The notes: a model not told the origin generated them from the sequence alone. Numbered from the stretch's first letter, positions 32,401 to 40,351 are shown. The stretch is DNA of 64,000 nucleotides from Actinophytocola sp036402745 (GCF_036402745.1 NZ_DASWSJ010000161.1:4598-68597); one strand, 5' to 3'. A program made the numbers and translations.

Positions 32401-33804
32401 GCGCGGGCCAACCTGGAGCACTACGCCTATCTGGTGCGCCGGCTGGGCAAGGGCACCGGGCGGTACGCGGCGCAGCGGCGGGTCGAGGTGCGCCAGGCGA
32501 TGGACCGCTGCCGGCCGGCCGTGCCGGTGTGGATCATGCCGGTGTACCGGATCGCGGAGCAGCTGCAGATCCGCCGGGACATGTTCGACGTGGTCATCGT
32601 CGACGAGGCGTCCCAGGCCGGGCTCGAGGCGACGTTCCTGCAGTACCTGGCCCCGCGGATGGTCGTGATCGGCGACGACAAGCAGGTGTCGCCGTCCGCG
32701 GTCGGGGTGGACCAGCAGCAGCTGCGGGACCTCGCGGGGCAGTACCTCGCGGACGACCCGTACCGGTCGGCGTGGCAGGACCCGCAGCGGAGCCTGTTCG
32801 ACGAGGCGAAGATGCGCTACCGCGGGCTGCTCACGCTCACCGAGCACCGGCGGTGCGTGCCGGAGATCATCGCGTTCTCCAACCGGGTGGCCTACGAGCC
32901 GGACGGGATCCGGCTGGTGCCGGTGCGCCAGTACGGCGCCGACCGGCTCGAGCCCGTGCGCGCGGTGTATCTCCCGGACGGCCGCGTCGTCGGGACCACC
33001 AACAAGGTCAACCCGGTCGAGGTCGAGGCCATCGTCGAGCAGCTGGAGAAGTGCGTCGCCGACCCGCGCTACGACGGGCTGACGTTCGGGGTCATCTCGC
33101 TGCTCGGCACCGCGCAGGCCAAGGCGATCGAGCGGCGGCTGCTGGAGCGGATCGCGCCGGAGGACTGGGCGGCGCGGCGGATCCAGTGCGGTGACTCGGC
33201 GGACTTCCAGGGTGCCGAGCGCGACGTGATGTTCCTGTCGATGGTGGCCGCCGGGCCGGCGCAGGTGCCGCTGACCCGGGATCTCTACGTGCAGCGGTAC
33301 AACGTGGCGGCGTCGCGGGCGCGGGACCAGATGTGGTTGTTCCACTCCATCCCGCCGGGTGCCCTGGACAACCCCGAGGACATGCGGTTCCAGCTGCTCG
33401 ACCACTGCTACGGCGTGCTCGGCTCGCCCGCGGACGACTTCCTGCGGCTGCCGTCGCCGGAGGACACGCTGGTCGAGCCGTTCCCGTCGCTGTTCACCCA
33501 GCACGTGGCGAACAGGTTGGTGTCGCTGGGTTACTCGGTGGTGCCACGGTACACAGTGGACTCCTACCCGCTGGACCTCGTGGTGGTCGGCGCCCGGGCC
33601 CGGCTGGCCGTGCTGTGCGAGGGCGACGAGTGGCGCGGCGCGGCCGCGTACGAACGGGACCTGGCCAGGCAGCGGGACCTGGAGCGGTGCGGGTGGCGGT
33701 TGTTCCGCATCCGCGCGTCGTCGTTCTACGGGGCGTCGTCGGACGTGCTGGACCGGCTCACGGCCGCGCTGCGCCAGCTCGACATCTCGCCCAATCGCGC
33801 CTAG
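29464..33804 (+). CDS. Large SF1 helicase with C-terminal PD-(D/E)XK (Vsr/MTES_1575-like) nuclease
   Basis: A 1446-aa protein from GTG 29464. The N-terminal 350 residues are unassigned. Walker A is GPPGTGKTH (364-372). A long helical insertion (about 450-1000, with repeated LRRRLRELADEADDLARRRE-like coiled segments) splits the ATPase. Walker B is VIVDEASQAG (D1047, E1048), then IGDDKQVSPS, LTEHRRC, and the SF1 motif V/VI region GAERDVMFLSMV and YNVAASRARDQMW. The last 90 residues fit a restriction-endonuclease-like domain: D1371 in SYPLDLVVV, E1386-x-D in CEGDEW, and RDLERCGWRLFRIRAS. This helicase-nuclease layout recurs in proposed anti-phage and DNA-repair proteins. It is a single gene without a methylase partner. 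Confidence 0.9.
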   Translation: MSEANEVAPDPLVSRAVRLFEFLGRTQQLRNLPPHTVAGYRSVLWLHELPDHPAVVAAHRGDPGLDEPVLTVDRVARVEPPEPAGFSLDRWDDPELPPPPPEDPVLRERYDEWLAGWQEWAERERRDGQVRAWYSQLFATYVAATGNPEELELVVGVGCLAWAPPGHPEVRRHVVTAPVTITLDDDTGRLAVRRVESVDAADVELDMLDPGLIPNPRHVNDIRTQARELAGHPLDRTETGALVRRVVHTLDAGGEYRDTDTVPAPATHAVAAFAPAVILRRRSQQGLVEIFETIVDQLTESGEVPDGLRPLVDPDHRPHPHAAPPVPGALVGVDDDEFLPLPVNDTQLRIVRQVDTQAQTLVQGPPGTGKTHTAAALLSHLLAQGKRVLVTAHTDRALREVRDKLPAEIKPLSVAVVGTSREDMSDLKVAVERIAAAATEHDEVAARDTEQACLDDIERLRLRRADLHARLVAAREDEVREHTHGGYRGTLAAIARSLEAQRPRYGWLAALADVRPGDEPPLSTADIVEWRRLLLDRALASDELEAGGRLVDITMVPPPPGFADLVAAESAAAAADQDHRSAKTHLAFDAVRRIDAQAREQLRRRLRELADEADDLARRREEWMNDALADIRSGRGRAWHGRAQQITTLVAQADTLVARLGPLTTVEVDGQATLLVPVAQQLLAHLAGGALKTGPDGMPKVGALSARPVKQAQALFTQVRVDGLPPTDAGRLSAFLVWADLTKILAALDRGWPAGVAMPAGSVYERVQWHSTELDQLHRVLRLSEALETEQRLLHDAGLPRPDWTDLDAVRTYADLVDVAAAADAHAAAIVPLRRIEATLSVAAGHADAAPCVRALRQAAKQRDPDAYAVAHKRLERLHEVRRLVLRRDGLAARLSPRLRTAVETTAAESTWDDRLAGFADAWAWASTGAWVLDQGAVDVNALQAEIGLTEHRIRREVETLAATRAWGHAVSPDRLTGQARANLEHYAYLVRRLGKGTGRYAAQRRVEVRQAMDRCRPAVPVWIMPVYRIAEQLQIRRDMFDVVIVDEASQAGLEATFLQYLAPRMVVIGDDKQVSPSAVGVDQQQLRDLAGQYLADDPYRSAWQDPQRSLFDEAKMRYRGLLTLTEHRRCVPEIIAFSNRVAYEPDGIRLVPVRQYGADRLEPVRAVYLPDGRVVGTTNKVNPVEVEAIVEQLEKCVADPRYDGLTFGVISLLGTAQAKAIERRLLERIAPEDWAARRIQCGDSADFQGAERDVMFLSMVAAGPAQVPLTRDLYVQRYNVAASRARDQMWLFHSIPPGALDNPEDMRFQLLDHCYGVLGSPADDFLRLPSPEDTLVEPFPSLFTQHVANRLVSLGYSVVPRYTVDSYPLDLVVVGARARLAVLCEGDEWRGAAAYERDLARQRDLERCGWRLFRIRASSFYGASSDVLDRLTAALRQLDISPNRA

Positions 33805-33936
33805 TTCGCTTGGCGGTGAAGGCTGACGCGGCTGCTGGACCACCATGCGCCGACCCACTAGGGGGCGACCCGGAATACTCCCCGATCTATGCCGTTTTCG
33901 CTGGCAGCGGGGTGTTCGAGGGGTGACCATCGAGGT

Positions 33937-34257
33937 ATGAGTCACGAGTTGAGCAGCGCGGACCTGCGGGCCATAGCCCACCTGGCCGACGACCCGGCGC
34001 GCCGCTTCGAGCTGTCCGCCGAGATCACGATCATCGTCCACGACCTGGACGCCCTCCGCGCGGCGGCCCGCAAGTCCTTCGACCACGGCCGCTTCGCCTC
34101 CGAACGCGACCGCGAGCGAGCCTGGGCGGCGATCGAGGACAACCCCACAGGCCTGATCTCCCAGGCGATCGACTTCGCCCGCCTGACCGAGGACATCCCC
34201 GGCCTGCTGGGCCACACCGCGGACTGGACGGTCCGCCGCGCCACCGACGACCCGTAG
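33937..34257 (+). CDS. Hypothetical protein (106 aa)
   Basis: A small, charged, helical protein: LSSADLRAIAHLADDPARRF, then ITIIVHDLDALRAAARKSF, then PTGLISQAIDFARLTEDIPG. The start at 33937 is preferred to the upstream in-frame Met (33889). It shows no signal peptide, membrane segment or known motif. It follows the helicase-nuclease by 130 nt on the same strand and could be its partner. Coding is supported by strong third-position G/C bias, but I cannot name a family. Confidence 0.6.
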   Translation: MSHELSSADLRAIAHLADDPARRFELSAEITIIVHDLDALRAAARKSFDHGRFASERDRERAWAAIEDNPTGLISQAIDFARLTEDIPGLLGHTADWTVRRATDDP

Positions 34258-34303
34258 ATCCGGAATACCTTGGCACCGCCCTCGGGGCGCCGCCGTCACC
34301 GAC

Positions 34304-34864
34304 TCAGCGGTCCCGCCATGTCAGCGGCGAGAGCGTCAGCGCCGCTTCGGCAATCGTGCGGCCCGTGTCGGTCTTGATGCTCTTACGGGCGGAGTCGATC
34401 CACCCGTCGACCCGGTTTACCCCGATCTCCCGGTATTCGACTGCCTGCAGGAGCATCTCCAGCTTGTCAGCGTCCTTGGCACAGCGGGCCTCGGCGGACT
34501 GCTGCGACTCGTACTCGTCAACCGCCGCACGGATCACGTCGCGTGACCGCTCGGGCAGGCCGGCCGTCTGGTCGGCCGTGATCTGCCGCGGGTCGGGCTT
34601 GGTCAGGTAACCGGTCACCGTGTGCGGCAGGTCGCCCGTTCGGGTCTCCTGCGTGTCGTGCCACAGCGCGAGGAACGAAGCGCGCACCGGATCCGCACCT
34701 TCTTCGGCGGCGATGATCGCGGCCAGCTGAGCAACCCGCATGCTGTGCTCGGCGACGGACTCGGGGTCGCGCACGCCCGCGTGCCACCACCCGGCGCGGC
34801 GAATGCGCTTGAGCACGCCAAGTTCGTAGCCGAAGGCAGCAAGCTCGGCGGCCTCGTCTGACAA
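34304..34864 (-). CDS. HD-domain hydrolase (YfbR/HDDC2-like nucleotidase)
   Basis: A 186-aa HD-superfamily protein. H40 is in SVAEHSMRVAQLA, the HD pair is H69-D70 in ALWHDTQETRTGDLPH, and the distal Asp lies in KDADKLEMLLQAVEY (D131/D133). WWHAGVRDPESVAEHS is typical of the YfbR/HDDC2 5'-deoxynucleotidase group. It probably dephosphorylates deoxynucleoside monophosphates. It follows the XRE-type regulator by 13 nt on the same strand, so the pair forms an operon in an accessory-looking block. Nucleotide-depleting HD enzymes also occur in phage defence, but no direct evidence for that is present. Confidence 0.85.
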   Translation of the reverse strand: MSDEAAELAAFGYELGVLKRIRRAGWWHAGVRDPESVAEHSMRVAQLAAIIAAEEGADPVRASFLALWHDTQETRTGDLPHTVTGYLTKPDPRQITADQTAGLPERSRDVIRAAVDEYESQQSAEARCAKDADKLEMLLQAVEYREIGVNRVDGWIDSARKSIKTDTGRTIAEAALTLSPLTWRDR

Positions 34865-34877
34865 TGTCTGTTCCCCC

Positions 34878-35996
34878 TCAACGATCGGCGATGCGTAGCG
34901 CGTACTGGAGCCCGACTACCTGACCACGACCGGTTCGCGTCACGTTCCCACTTGACGCGAGCTTGTCGAGCACCTCGGCGAGTCGCTTTCTGACGTCGGT
35001 CCGCTCGGCGAGCAACGCTGGTCGTGACGCTATGAGTACGTGCAGTGTGTGCAGGTTGAGTGGCAGGTGCGACGAGTTGGGATCGAGCCGGTTGATGAGG
35101 TGGTGTAGCAGCCGCACCCCGGTCCACGAACGGGTGTCGTCATTCGACATAAAAGCATCGCTTGTCTGCTCCTCGCTCAGCTCGCCGATCCAATGCGCCC
35201 AGTAGTTCAGGTTTGCGACCTCGGCACGCGTATCGATCGTCTGGTCGACGAAGTCGTGAATGTGGGTGCTGTCGCCGGCCGAGGCGAGCGCCACCGAGGC
35301 GGACCGAGCCTCGAGTAGACCGGTGATGTTTCCATCCCGGACAGTGCTGCGCCATGCCCGCCGCCACTCGTCGCGCAGCCAGTCGACCACCTGCAGCCGG
35401 CCGTCGAAGCCCAGCAGATAAACCGCTTGCCGCCGCAACAGCGGCTCGTCCGTGCGACGGCCGCGCTCAACGACCGTCAGCAAGTGGTCGAAGAAGCGGT
35501 GCTGCTCCTCGGCGGCCAACGACGGATGCGACGCGACCGGTCCACGACGCGGCACCTTCGACGCGAACTCCTCCAACTGCTGCGGCAACGTCCGCGTGAT
35601 CGGCCACGTGATCAGGTTGGTGAGCGTGCGGCGATGCACCCTGGCGGCCAAGGGGTGTGTCTCGGCGTGAACTACAGCGCCTCCACCTGTGATGCCCGCG
35701 GACAGCACCTGATCGGCCTCTATCGCCTCCGTGAGATGACGACGGGTCGACGGCGGCGCACCGAGGCGAGACAGTCGAGCGCTCAGCCGGAGAAAGTCAC
35801 CCGCGTGCGTGGCAGCAAGCGGGCGACGACCTGACTCCCACCCCTGGACCGTAGTCACGTCCACCGCCAGAGCCTCGGCGAGCTGGTCCTGTGTCAACGC
35901 CGCCGACTGCCGCGCCAGCTTCAGCACGAATCCCGACACGACGCCCGTCGAGCGCGAACCCTGACCGCCGGTCAGTGCTATCGGGCCACGTTTCAT
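34878..35996 (-). CDS. XRE-family regulator-like protein with long C-terminal domain
   Basis: A 372-aa protein. The start at 35996 has GGGAG upstream; the frame runs 23 codons further with unconserved sequence. The N-terminal HTH spans about residues 20-75 (LKLARQSAALTQDQLAEALA and VTTVQGWESGRRPL). A C-terminal helical domain of about 290 residues has LRRQAVYLLGFDGRLQVVDW and LLHHLINRLDPNSSHLPLNL and looks like an effector-sensing repeat domain. It is divergent from the WH-FIL/APH-like pair and upstream of the HD gene, so it probably controls both sides. Codon use is less GC-biased than in flanking genes. Confidence 0.82.
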   Translation of the reverse strand: MKRGPIALTGGQGSRSTGVVSGFVLKLARQSAALTQDQLAEALAVDVTTVQGWESGRRPLAATHAGDFLRLSARLSRLGAPPSTRRHLTEAIEADQVLSAGITGGGAVVHAETHPLAARVHRRTLTNLITWPITRTLPQQLEEFASKVPRRGPVASHPSLAAEEQHRFFDHLLTVVERGRRTDEPLLRRQAVYLLGFDGRLQVVDWLRDEWRRAWRSTVRDGNITGLLEARSASVALASAGDSTHIHDFVDQTIDTRAEVANLNYWAHWIGELSEEQTSDAFMSNDDTRSWTGVRLLHHLINRLDPNSSHLPLNLHTLHVLIASRPALLAERTDVRKRLAEVLDKLASSGNVTRTGRGQVVGLQYALRIADR

Positions 35997-36141
35997 CGCA
36001 CTCCCGTCCGCTCGCTGCGTTCGGTGACCGCAGTCGCACTGCCGGTCAGTTCTGCCGGGTGCCATCTGATCGTAACGTTCCTGACGAAGTCAGTGACCAG
36101 GGGAAACGAAGACGGAACCCCCGATGGAAAGGACAGGTGGC

Positions 36142-36609
36142 ATGACTACGGTCGTTCCAGAGCTCAAGACAGGACGCTCGCTGGTCCCAACGTCCGTGTT
36201 CGACCGGCTAACGGCGCGCCTGGCCAAGGACGAGCAGGTCAACGAGAAGTACGCCATGCGAGTCATGGATCAAGCCCTCGCGTTCATCCACACATGCGCC
36301 CACTCCGACCTGCGGCTGTCACCCTGCAACGCCGTGGACCTGGGATGGCACACCTTCATCCTGGACACGGTGGAGTACGAGCGATTCTGCGCGAGGACGT
36401 TCGGCTTCTTCGTCCACCACGTGCCGATCGCCGACGACGACCGATTGGCGCACGGTGTCGAGGCAAGGGCCGCGATCGAGCGAACGGTGGCTGAGATGCG
36501 GCGCGTGAGGTTCGCCGTGGACGACGAGTTGTGGAAGTCTGCGCCGGGCGACTGCTCGCAGTGCCACAACGGCTGCGCCGATTCGCCCGCCTCCCCGGAT
36601 CAGCACTGA
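36142..36609 (+). CDS. WH-FIL family protein with C-terminal Cys cluster
   Basis: A 155-aa protein, start at 36142 with AGGTGG upstream. The central motif CNAVDLGWHTFILDTVEYER through RTFGFFVHHVP resembles bacterial relatives of glycine-rich-domain (DUF1399-type) proteins, with conserved Trp-His and His-His pairs that could bind metal. The C-terminus GDCSQCHNGCADSP is a CxxC-x3-C cluster, suited to metal binding or modification. The function is unknown. It is followed 14 nt later by an APH-like kinase and is divergent from an XRE regulator. Similar quartets occur in streptomycetes to my knowledge, but I know of no defined role. Confidence 0.75.
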   Translation: MTTVVPELKTGRSLVPTSVFDRLTARLAKDEQVNEKYAMRVMDQALAFIHTCAHSDLRLSPCNAVDLGWHTFILDTVEYERFCARTFGFFVHHVPIADDDRLAHGVEARAAIERTVAEMRRVRFAVDDELWKSAPGDCSQCHNGCADSPASPDQH

Positions 36610-36623
36610 AAGGCACCTGACCG

Positions 36624-37517
36624 TTGCACCGTCACGACTGGAACGAGCTACCCGACGGGGTCCGCGCAGCGGTACGCGAACTCTGCGGGGAGATCGTCCA
36701 TGTTGATGCGTCGACGGTTGGGCGCAACTCGGCGTTCGCGGCAAACCTGCGTGTGGCGAACGGCGACCGGGTGTTCTGTAAGGGAGTCCTGATCGGCACA
36801 GACGTGACACGAATGCATCGGAGGGAGGCCCACGTCAACGGGTCGATGCCTTCGACACGCGCGCCGCGTCTGTTGTGGGACGTCGAAGTCGATGGGTGGC
36901 TTCTCCTGGGCCTGGAACACATCGCTGGCCGGCACGCAGACCTCACGCCGGGCTCACCGGACCTACCGGTCATCACGGAGTCACTGTCGACCTTGGTGCG
37001 AGACCTGACCCCGACTCCAACTCCTCGAGTACCCGACCTCAGCGCCAAGTGGAACCGGGTGCGGCCGTGGCGGAGCCTCCGTGACGACCGGCCAGCCGCG
37101 CTGGATGCCTGGACACACGCGCATCTGGCACAGTTCGCCGCGGAAGAACCCGTCGCTGCCGAGTTCGTCGCCGGCAACACGCTGGCACACACTGACGTTC
37201 ACGAGCACAACATGCTTGTCCGGGACGCATCCGCCTACCTCGTCGACTGGGCCTGGGCGCACGTCGCCGCGGCCTGGGTGGACGCCGCTTACCTCGTGAT
37301 CCGCCTCATCCAGGCCGGCCACAGTCCAGCGTCGGCCGAACGGTGGGCGGCGACCACCCCGAGTTGGCTTGCCGCACCATCGGCAGCGGTGGACGCTTTC
37401 GCCGTCGAGACATATGGGATGTGGGAGTACCTACGACACATCGACCCGCGGCCGATTCGCGAGGCGCCTACCAGGGCGGCACGGCAGTGGGCGCAGTACC
37501 GGCGGTCCGAGCGGTGA
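36624..37517 (+). CDS. Aminoglycoside-phosphotransferase-like kinase
   Basis: A 297-aa APH-fold kinase, apparently from TTG 36624 with AAAGG 10 nt before. K53 (RVFCKGV) and E68 (RREAHVN) would bind ATP. The catalytic loop is HTDVHEHNML (D191, N196) and the metal-binding Asp is D208 in LVDWAWAH. Such kinases phosphorylate aminoglycosides, other small molecules or metabolites; resistance cannot be inferred. It forms a pair with the Cys-tailed protein. The TTG start and less extreme GC content fit an acquired block. Confidence 0.85.
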   Translation: MHRHDWNELPDGVRAAVRELCGEIVHVDASTVGRNSAFAANLRVANGDRVFCKGVLIGTDVTRMHRREAHVNGSMPSTRAPRLLWDVEVDGWLLLGLEHIAGRHADLTPGSPDLPVITESLSTLVRDLTPTPTPRVPDLSAKWNRVRPWRSLRDDRPAALDAWTHAHLAQFAAEEPVAAEFVAGNTLAHTDVHEHNMLVRDASAYLVDWAWAHVAAAWVDAAYLVIRLIQAGHSPASAERWAATTPSWLAAPSAAVDAFAVETYGMWEYLRHIDPRPIREAPTRAARQWAQYRRSER

Positions 37518-37518
37518 G

Positions 37519-38319
37519 TCAGGCGCGGCGGCTGCGGGAGCCGGGGAGGTCGGCCTCCACCCGGGCGGCGGCCTTCAGCAGCGGCGGCAGCAAATCCCGG
37601 CGCATGGCCTCCAGCGACGTGCGGCTCGCGTGGGCCGAGACGTTCAGCGCGGCCACCACCTTGCCCGTGCGGTCGCGGATCGGGACGGCCACGGCGCGCA
37701 GGCCCTCCTCGAGCTCCTGGTTCACCAGCGCCCAGCCCTGGGTCCGCACCCGCGCGATCTCCCCGCGCAGCGACGCCACCGACGACACCGTCCGGGCCGT
37801 CAACCGCGCCAGCCGGACGTCGGCGAGGTAGGAGGCCAGCTCGTCGTCCGGCAGGCCGGCCAGCAGCACCCGGCCCATCGACGTCGCGTACGCCGGGAAG
37901 CGGGTCCCGACGCTGATCGACACCGTCATGATGCGGCTCACCGGGACGCGCGCCACGTAGACGACGTCGTGACCATCGAGGACCGACACCGACGACGACT
38001 CGTTCACCTCGCCGACCAGGACCTCCAGGTGCGGCTCCGCCACCTCCGGCAGCGACAGGCTCGACAGGTACGCGTACCCGAGCTCCAGCACCTTCGCGGT
38101 CAGCGAGAAGAACCTGCCGTCCGACCGGACATAACCCAGCGACGCCAACGTCAGCAGGAACCGCCGCGCCACCGCCCGGGTCACGCCGGTCACCGCGGCG
38201 ACCTCGCTCAGCGTCAGCTCCGGGTGCTCGTGGTCGAACGCGCGGATCACCGCCAGCCCGCGCTCGAGCGACTGCACGAAGTCCGACCCACGTCCGGCCA
38301 CGCCACCACCCCCGCTCAC
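37519..38319 (-). CDS. pcaR: IclR family regulator of the protocatechuate operon (PcaR/PobR type)
   Basis: A 266-aa IclR protein of the PcaR/CatR/PobR subgroup. It opens FVQSLERGLAVIRAF with a winged HTH (LTLSEVAAVTGVTRAVARRF). The effector domain has SVSVLDGHDVVYVARVPV, YATSMGRVLLAGLP and QGWALVNQELEEGLRAVAVP, all close to known aromatic-pathway IclR regulators. It lies 3 nt after pcaG in the same operon, so it is autoregulated with it. The effector is probably protocatechuate, 3-oxoadipate or 4-hydroxybenzoate. It overlaps nothing; the convergent APH-like gene ends at 37517. Confidence 0.88.
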   Translation of the reverse strand: MSGGGGVAGRGSDFVQSLERGLAVIRAFDHEHPELTLSEVAAVTGVTRAVARRFLLTLASLGYVRSDGRFFSLTAKVLELGYAYLSSLSLPEVAEPHLEVLVGEVNESSSVSVLDGHDVVYVARVPVSRIMTVSISVGTRFPAYATSMGRVLLAGLPDDELASYLADVRLARLTARTVSSVASLRGEIARVRTQGWALVNQELEEGLRAVAVPIRDRTGKVVAALNVSAHASRTSLEAMRRDLLPPLLKAAARVEADLPGSRSRRA

Positions 38320-38322
38320 CGG

Positions 38323-38874
38323 CTAGACACTGAAGAAGACTGTCTCACGTTCACCCTGCAGCCGAATGTCGAACGCGTACCCGTCGTCGGTGAGCCGGGC
38401 GACCAGCGTGCTGCGGCCGGGCTCCGGGAGCGCGGCCAGCACCGGATCGTCCATGTTGGACGGCTCGTCCGGCAGGTACACCCGGGTCACCACGCGGTCG
38501 AGCAACCCGCGGGCGAACACCGACAGGTCGATGTGCGGCGCCTGCGGCCGGCCGTCCGCACCGGGCACCCGGCCCGGCTTCACCGTCCGGATCCCCCAGC
38601 GGCCCTCCTCGTCGGTGGCCGACCGGCCGAAGCCGCGGAAGCCGGGCACGGGACCCCGCGGGTCGTCGGGATGGTCGAACCGGCCGTCCGGCGAGGCCTG
38701 CCAGCTCTCGATCAGCGCGTCGGGCACCGGCGAGCCCGCGCCGTCGAACACCGTGCCGCGCAACCAGAACGCGCCCGGCGTGCCCTCGCTGACGACCTCC
38801 GGGCCGTCCAGCCAGGTGAGCGCGTGCGAGAAGAACGGCCCCACGGTCTGCGAAGGGGTCAGCCCAAAGGTCAC
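38323..38874 (-). CDS. pcaG: Protocatechuate 3,4-dioxygenase, alpha subunit
   Basis: A 183-aa intradiol-dioxygenase subunit. The GTG start at 38874 overlaps the pcaH stop (GTGA). Family marks are TPSQTVGPFFSHALTW, DALIESWQASPDGRF, GFRGFGRSATDEEG and RVYLPDEPSN. The alpha subunit lacks the iron ligands and forms the alpha-beta protomer with PcaH. The holoenzyme cleaves protocatechuate between its hydroxyls to 3-carboxy-cis,cis-muconate. Confidence 0.94.
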   Translation of the reverse strand: MTFGLTPSQTVGPFFSHALTWLDGPEVVSEGTPGAFWLRGTVFDGAGSPVPDALIESWQASPDGRFDHPDDPRGPVPGFRGFGRSATDEEGRWGIRTVKPGRVPGADGRPQAPHIDLSVFARGLLDRVVTRVYLPDEPSNMDDPVLAALPEPGRSTLVARLTDDGYAFDIRLQGERETVFFSV

Positions 38875-39581
38875 GACGACTCCATCGGCGTCTGGTCCCG
38901 GCCACGCAGGACGATGTCGAACTCGAACGCGAGCGCCCACTCGGGCACGGTCTCGGACAGGTCGAACGACGAGATCATCCGGGACCGGGCCGCCGCCGGG
39001 ACCGCGTTGTAGATCGGGTCCTGGTAGAACAGCGGGTCGCCCGGGAAGTACATCTGGGTCACCAGCCGCTGCACGAACGCGCGGCCGAACAGCGAGAAGT
39101 GGATGTGCGTTGCGCGCCAGGCGTTCTCGTGGTTGCGCCACGGGTACGCGCCCGGCTTGATCGTCACGAACCGGTAGTGCCCGGCCGAGTCGGTCAGGCA
39201 CCGGCCGACGCCGGTGAAGTTCGGGTCCAGCGGCGCCGGGTGCTGGTCGCGCACGTGCGAGTACCGGCCGGCGGAGTTGGCCTGCCACAGCTCGACGAGC
39301 GTGTCCGGCACCGCGCGGCCGTCGCTGTCCAGCACCCGGCCGTGCACGATGATCCGCTCGCCGAGCGGCTCGCCGTCGTGCTGGGTGGTGAGGTCGTGGT
39401 CGGTCGCCAGCACCCGCCCCTCCCCCAGCACCGGGCCGGTGATCTCGGTCAGCGAGTGCGGCAGCAGCACCGGCGCCTGGCTCGGCGCGCGCAGCACGGT
39501 CGACCCGTACCCCGGCGAGGCGAGCGGCGGGTGCGTCCCGCCGGGGTCGCGCCGGTATCCGGGCACCACCACGTTGGTCAT
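38871..39581 (-). CDS. pcaH: Protocatechuate 3,4-dioxygenase, beta subunit
   Basis: A 236-aa catalytic subunit. The non-haem Fe3+ ligands are recognisable as Tyr in NSAGRYSHVRDQ and in KPGAYPWRNHEN, and two His in WRATHIHFSLFG. GRVLDSDGRAVPDTLVELWQ and MYFPGDPLFYQDPI are diagnostic. The start overlaps the pcaJ stop by 4 nt. It performs intradiol ring cleavage of protocatechuate. The product of the pobA gene on the other strand is its substrate. Confidence 0.95.
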   Translation of the reverse strand: MTNVVVPGYRRDPGGTHPPLASPGYGSTVLRAPSQAPVLLPHSLTEITGPVLGEGRVLATDHDLTTQHDGEPLGERIIVHGRVLDSDGRAVPDTLVELWQANSAGRYSHVRDQHPAPLDPNFTGVGRCLTDSAGHYRFVTIKPGAYPWRNHENAWRATHIHFSLFGRAFVQRLVTQMYFPGDPLFYQDPIYNAVPAAARSRMISSFDLSETVPEWALAFEFDIVLRGRDQTPMESS

Positions 39582-40351
39582 GACGGACTCCCCTCCACGA
39601 GCCGGCGCAGCACCGCCAGCTCCTCGTCGGTCGGTGGCTCGGTCACCGCCACCTCGTCGGCCACCTTGAGGTCCCAGCCGGTCGCCGCCCGCACGTCGGC
39701 GACCTCGACACCAGGGTGCACCCGGGTCAGCGTCAGCTCCCGGGTCACCGGGTCCGGCTCCAGCACCGCGATGTCGGTGACCACCCGCACCGGCCCGCGA
39801 CCGCGCAGGCCGAGCTTCTCCCGCGAGTCGTGGCCGTCGCCGTAGCCGACCGAGGTGACGAAGTCGACCCGGTCCACGAACGTCCGCTTGCTCTGCCGGA
39901 CCATGATGAACACCTCGCGGCAGGACGCGGCGATCTCCGGCGCGCCACCGGATCCCGGCAGCCGCACCCGCGGGCGCGCGTAGTCGCCGATCACCGTGGT
40001 GTTCAGGTTGGCGAAGCGGTCCAGCTGCGCGGCGGAGAGGAAGCCGACGTCGATCCGGCCGGGCTGGAGCCAGTAGTTGAACACCTCCGGCACGCTCACC
40101 ACGGCGTCCGCGGTCAGCGCCAGCTCACCGTCCCCGATGGACAGTGGCAGCACGGACGGCTTGGCGCCGATCGCGCCGGACTCGTAGACCAGCACCAGGT
40201 CCGGCGCGTGCACCCGGCGGGCCAGGTTGGCCGCGGTGCTCGGCAGCCCGATGCCGACGAAGCACGACGTGTGGCCGGCGAGCGCCCGCGCGGCCTCGAC
40301 CGACATCATCTCCTCGGCCGTCCATGCCGGGGCGCGTCCGCGGTCTGTCAT
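39578..40351 (-). CDS. pcaJ: 3-oxoadipate CoA-transferase, beta subunit (family I CoA-transferase)
   Basis: A 257-aa family I CoA-transferase beta subunit. The catalytic Glu is in LVYESGAIGAKP, with GLPSTAANLARR upstream and PGSGGAPEIAAS later. Sequence style is that of the GctB/IpdB branch. In the operon order I-J-H-G it is best read as the enzyme that moves CoA from succinyl-CoA to 3-oxoadipate. Because IpdAB, of sterol ring degradation, belongs to the same branch, the substrate rests on context. It overlaps pcaI by ATGA. Confidence 0.82.
   Translation of the reverse strand: MTDRGRAPAWTAEEMMSVEAARALAGHTSCFVGIGLPSTAANLARRVHAPDLVLVYESGAIGAKPSVLPLSIGDGELALTADAVVSVPEVFNYWLQPGRIDVGFLSAAQLDRFANLNTTVIGDYARPRVRLPGSGGAPEIAASCREVFIMVRQSKRTFVDRVDFVTSVGYGDGHDSREKLGLRGRGPVRVVTDIAVLEPDPVTRELTLTRVHPGVEVADVRAATGWDLKVADEVAVTEPPTDEELAVLRRLVEGSPS

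Noticed and set aside
33805..33936. A possible gene start at 33889 for the small protein after the helicase
   Set aside because: The extra 16 residues are unlike the rest and the inner ATG at 33937 has better context.
29404..34299. A 1631-codon open frame on the minus strand opposite the helicase
   Set aside because: It is a GC-driven shadow: no motifs, Arg/Pro/Gly/Val-biased composition, and the plus strand encodes a clear helicase-nuclease. The same holds for the other long antisense frames in the window (for example 19821-22904 plus and 10435-12504 plus).
36624..37517. Calling the kinase an aminoglycoside resistance gene
   Set aside because: The APH fold is shared by many non-resistance kinases and the context gives no support for resistance.
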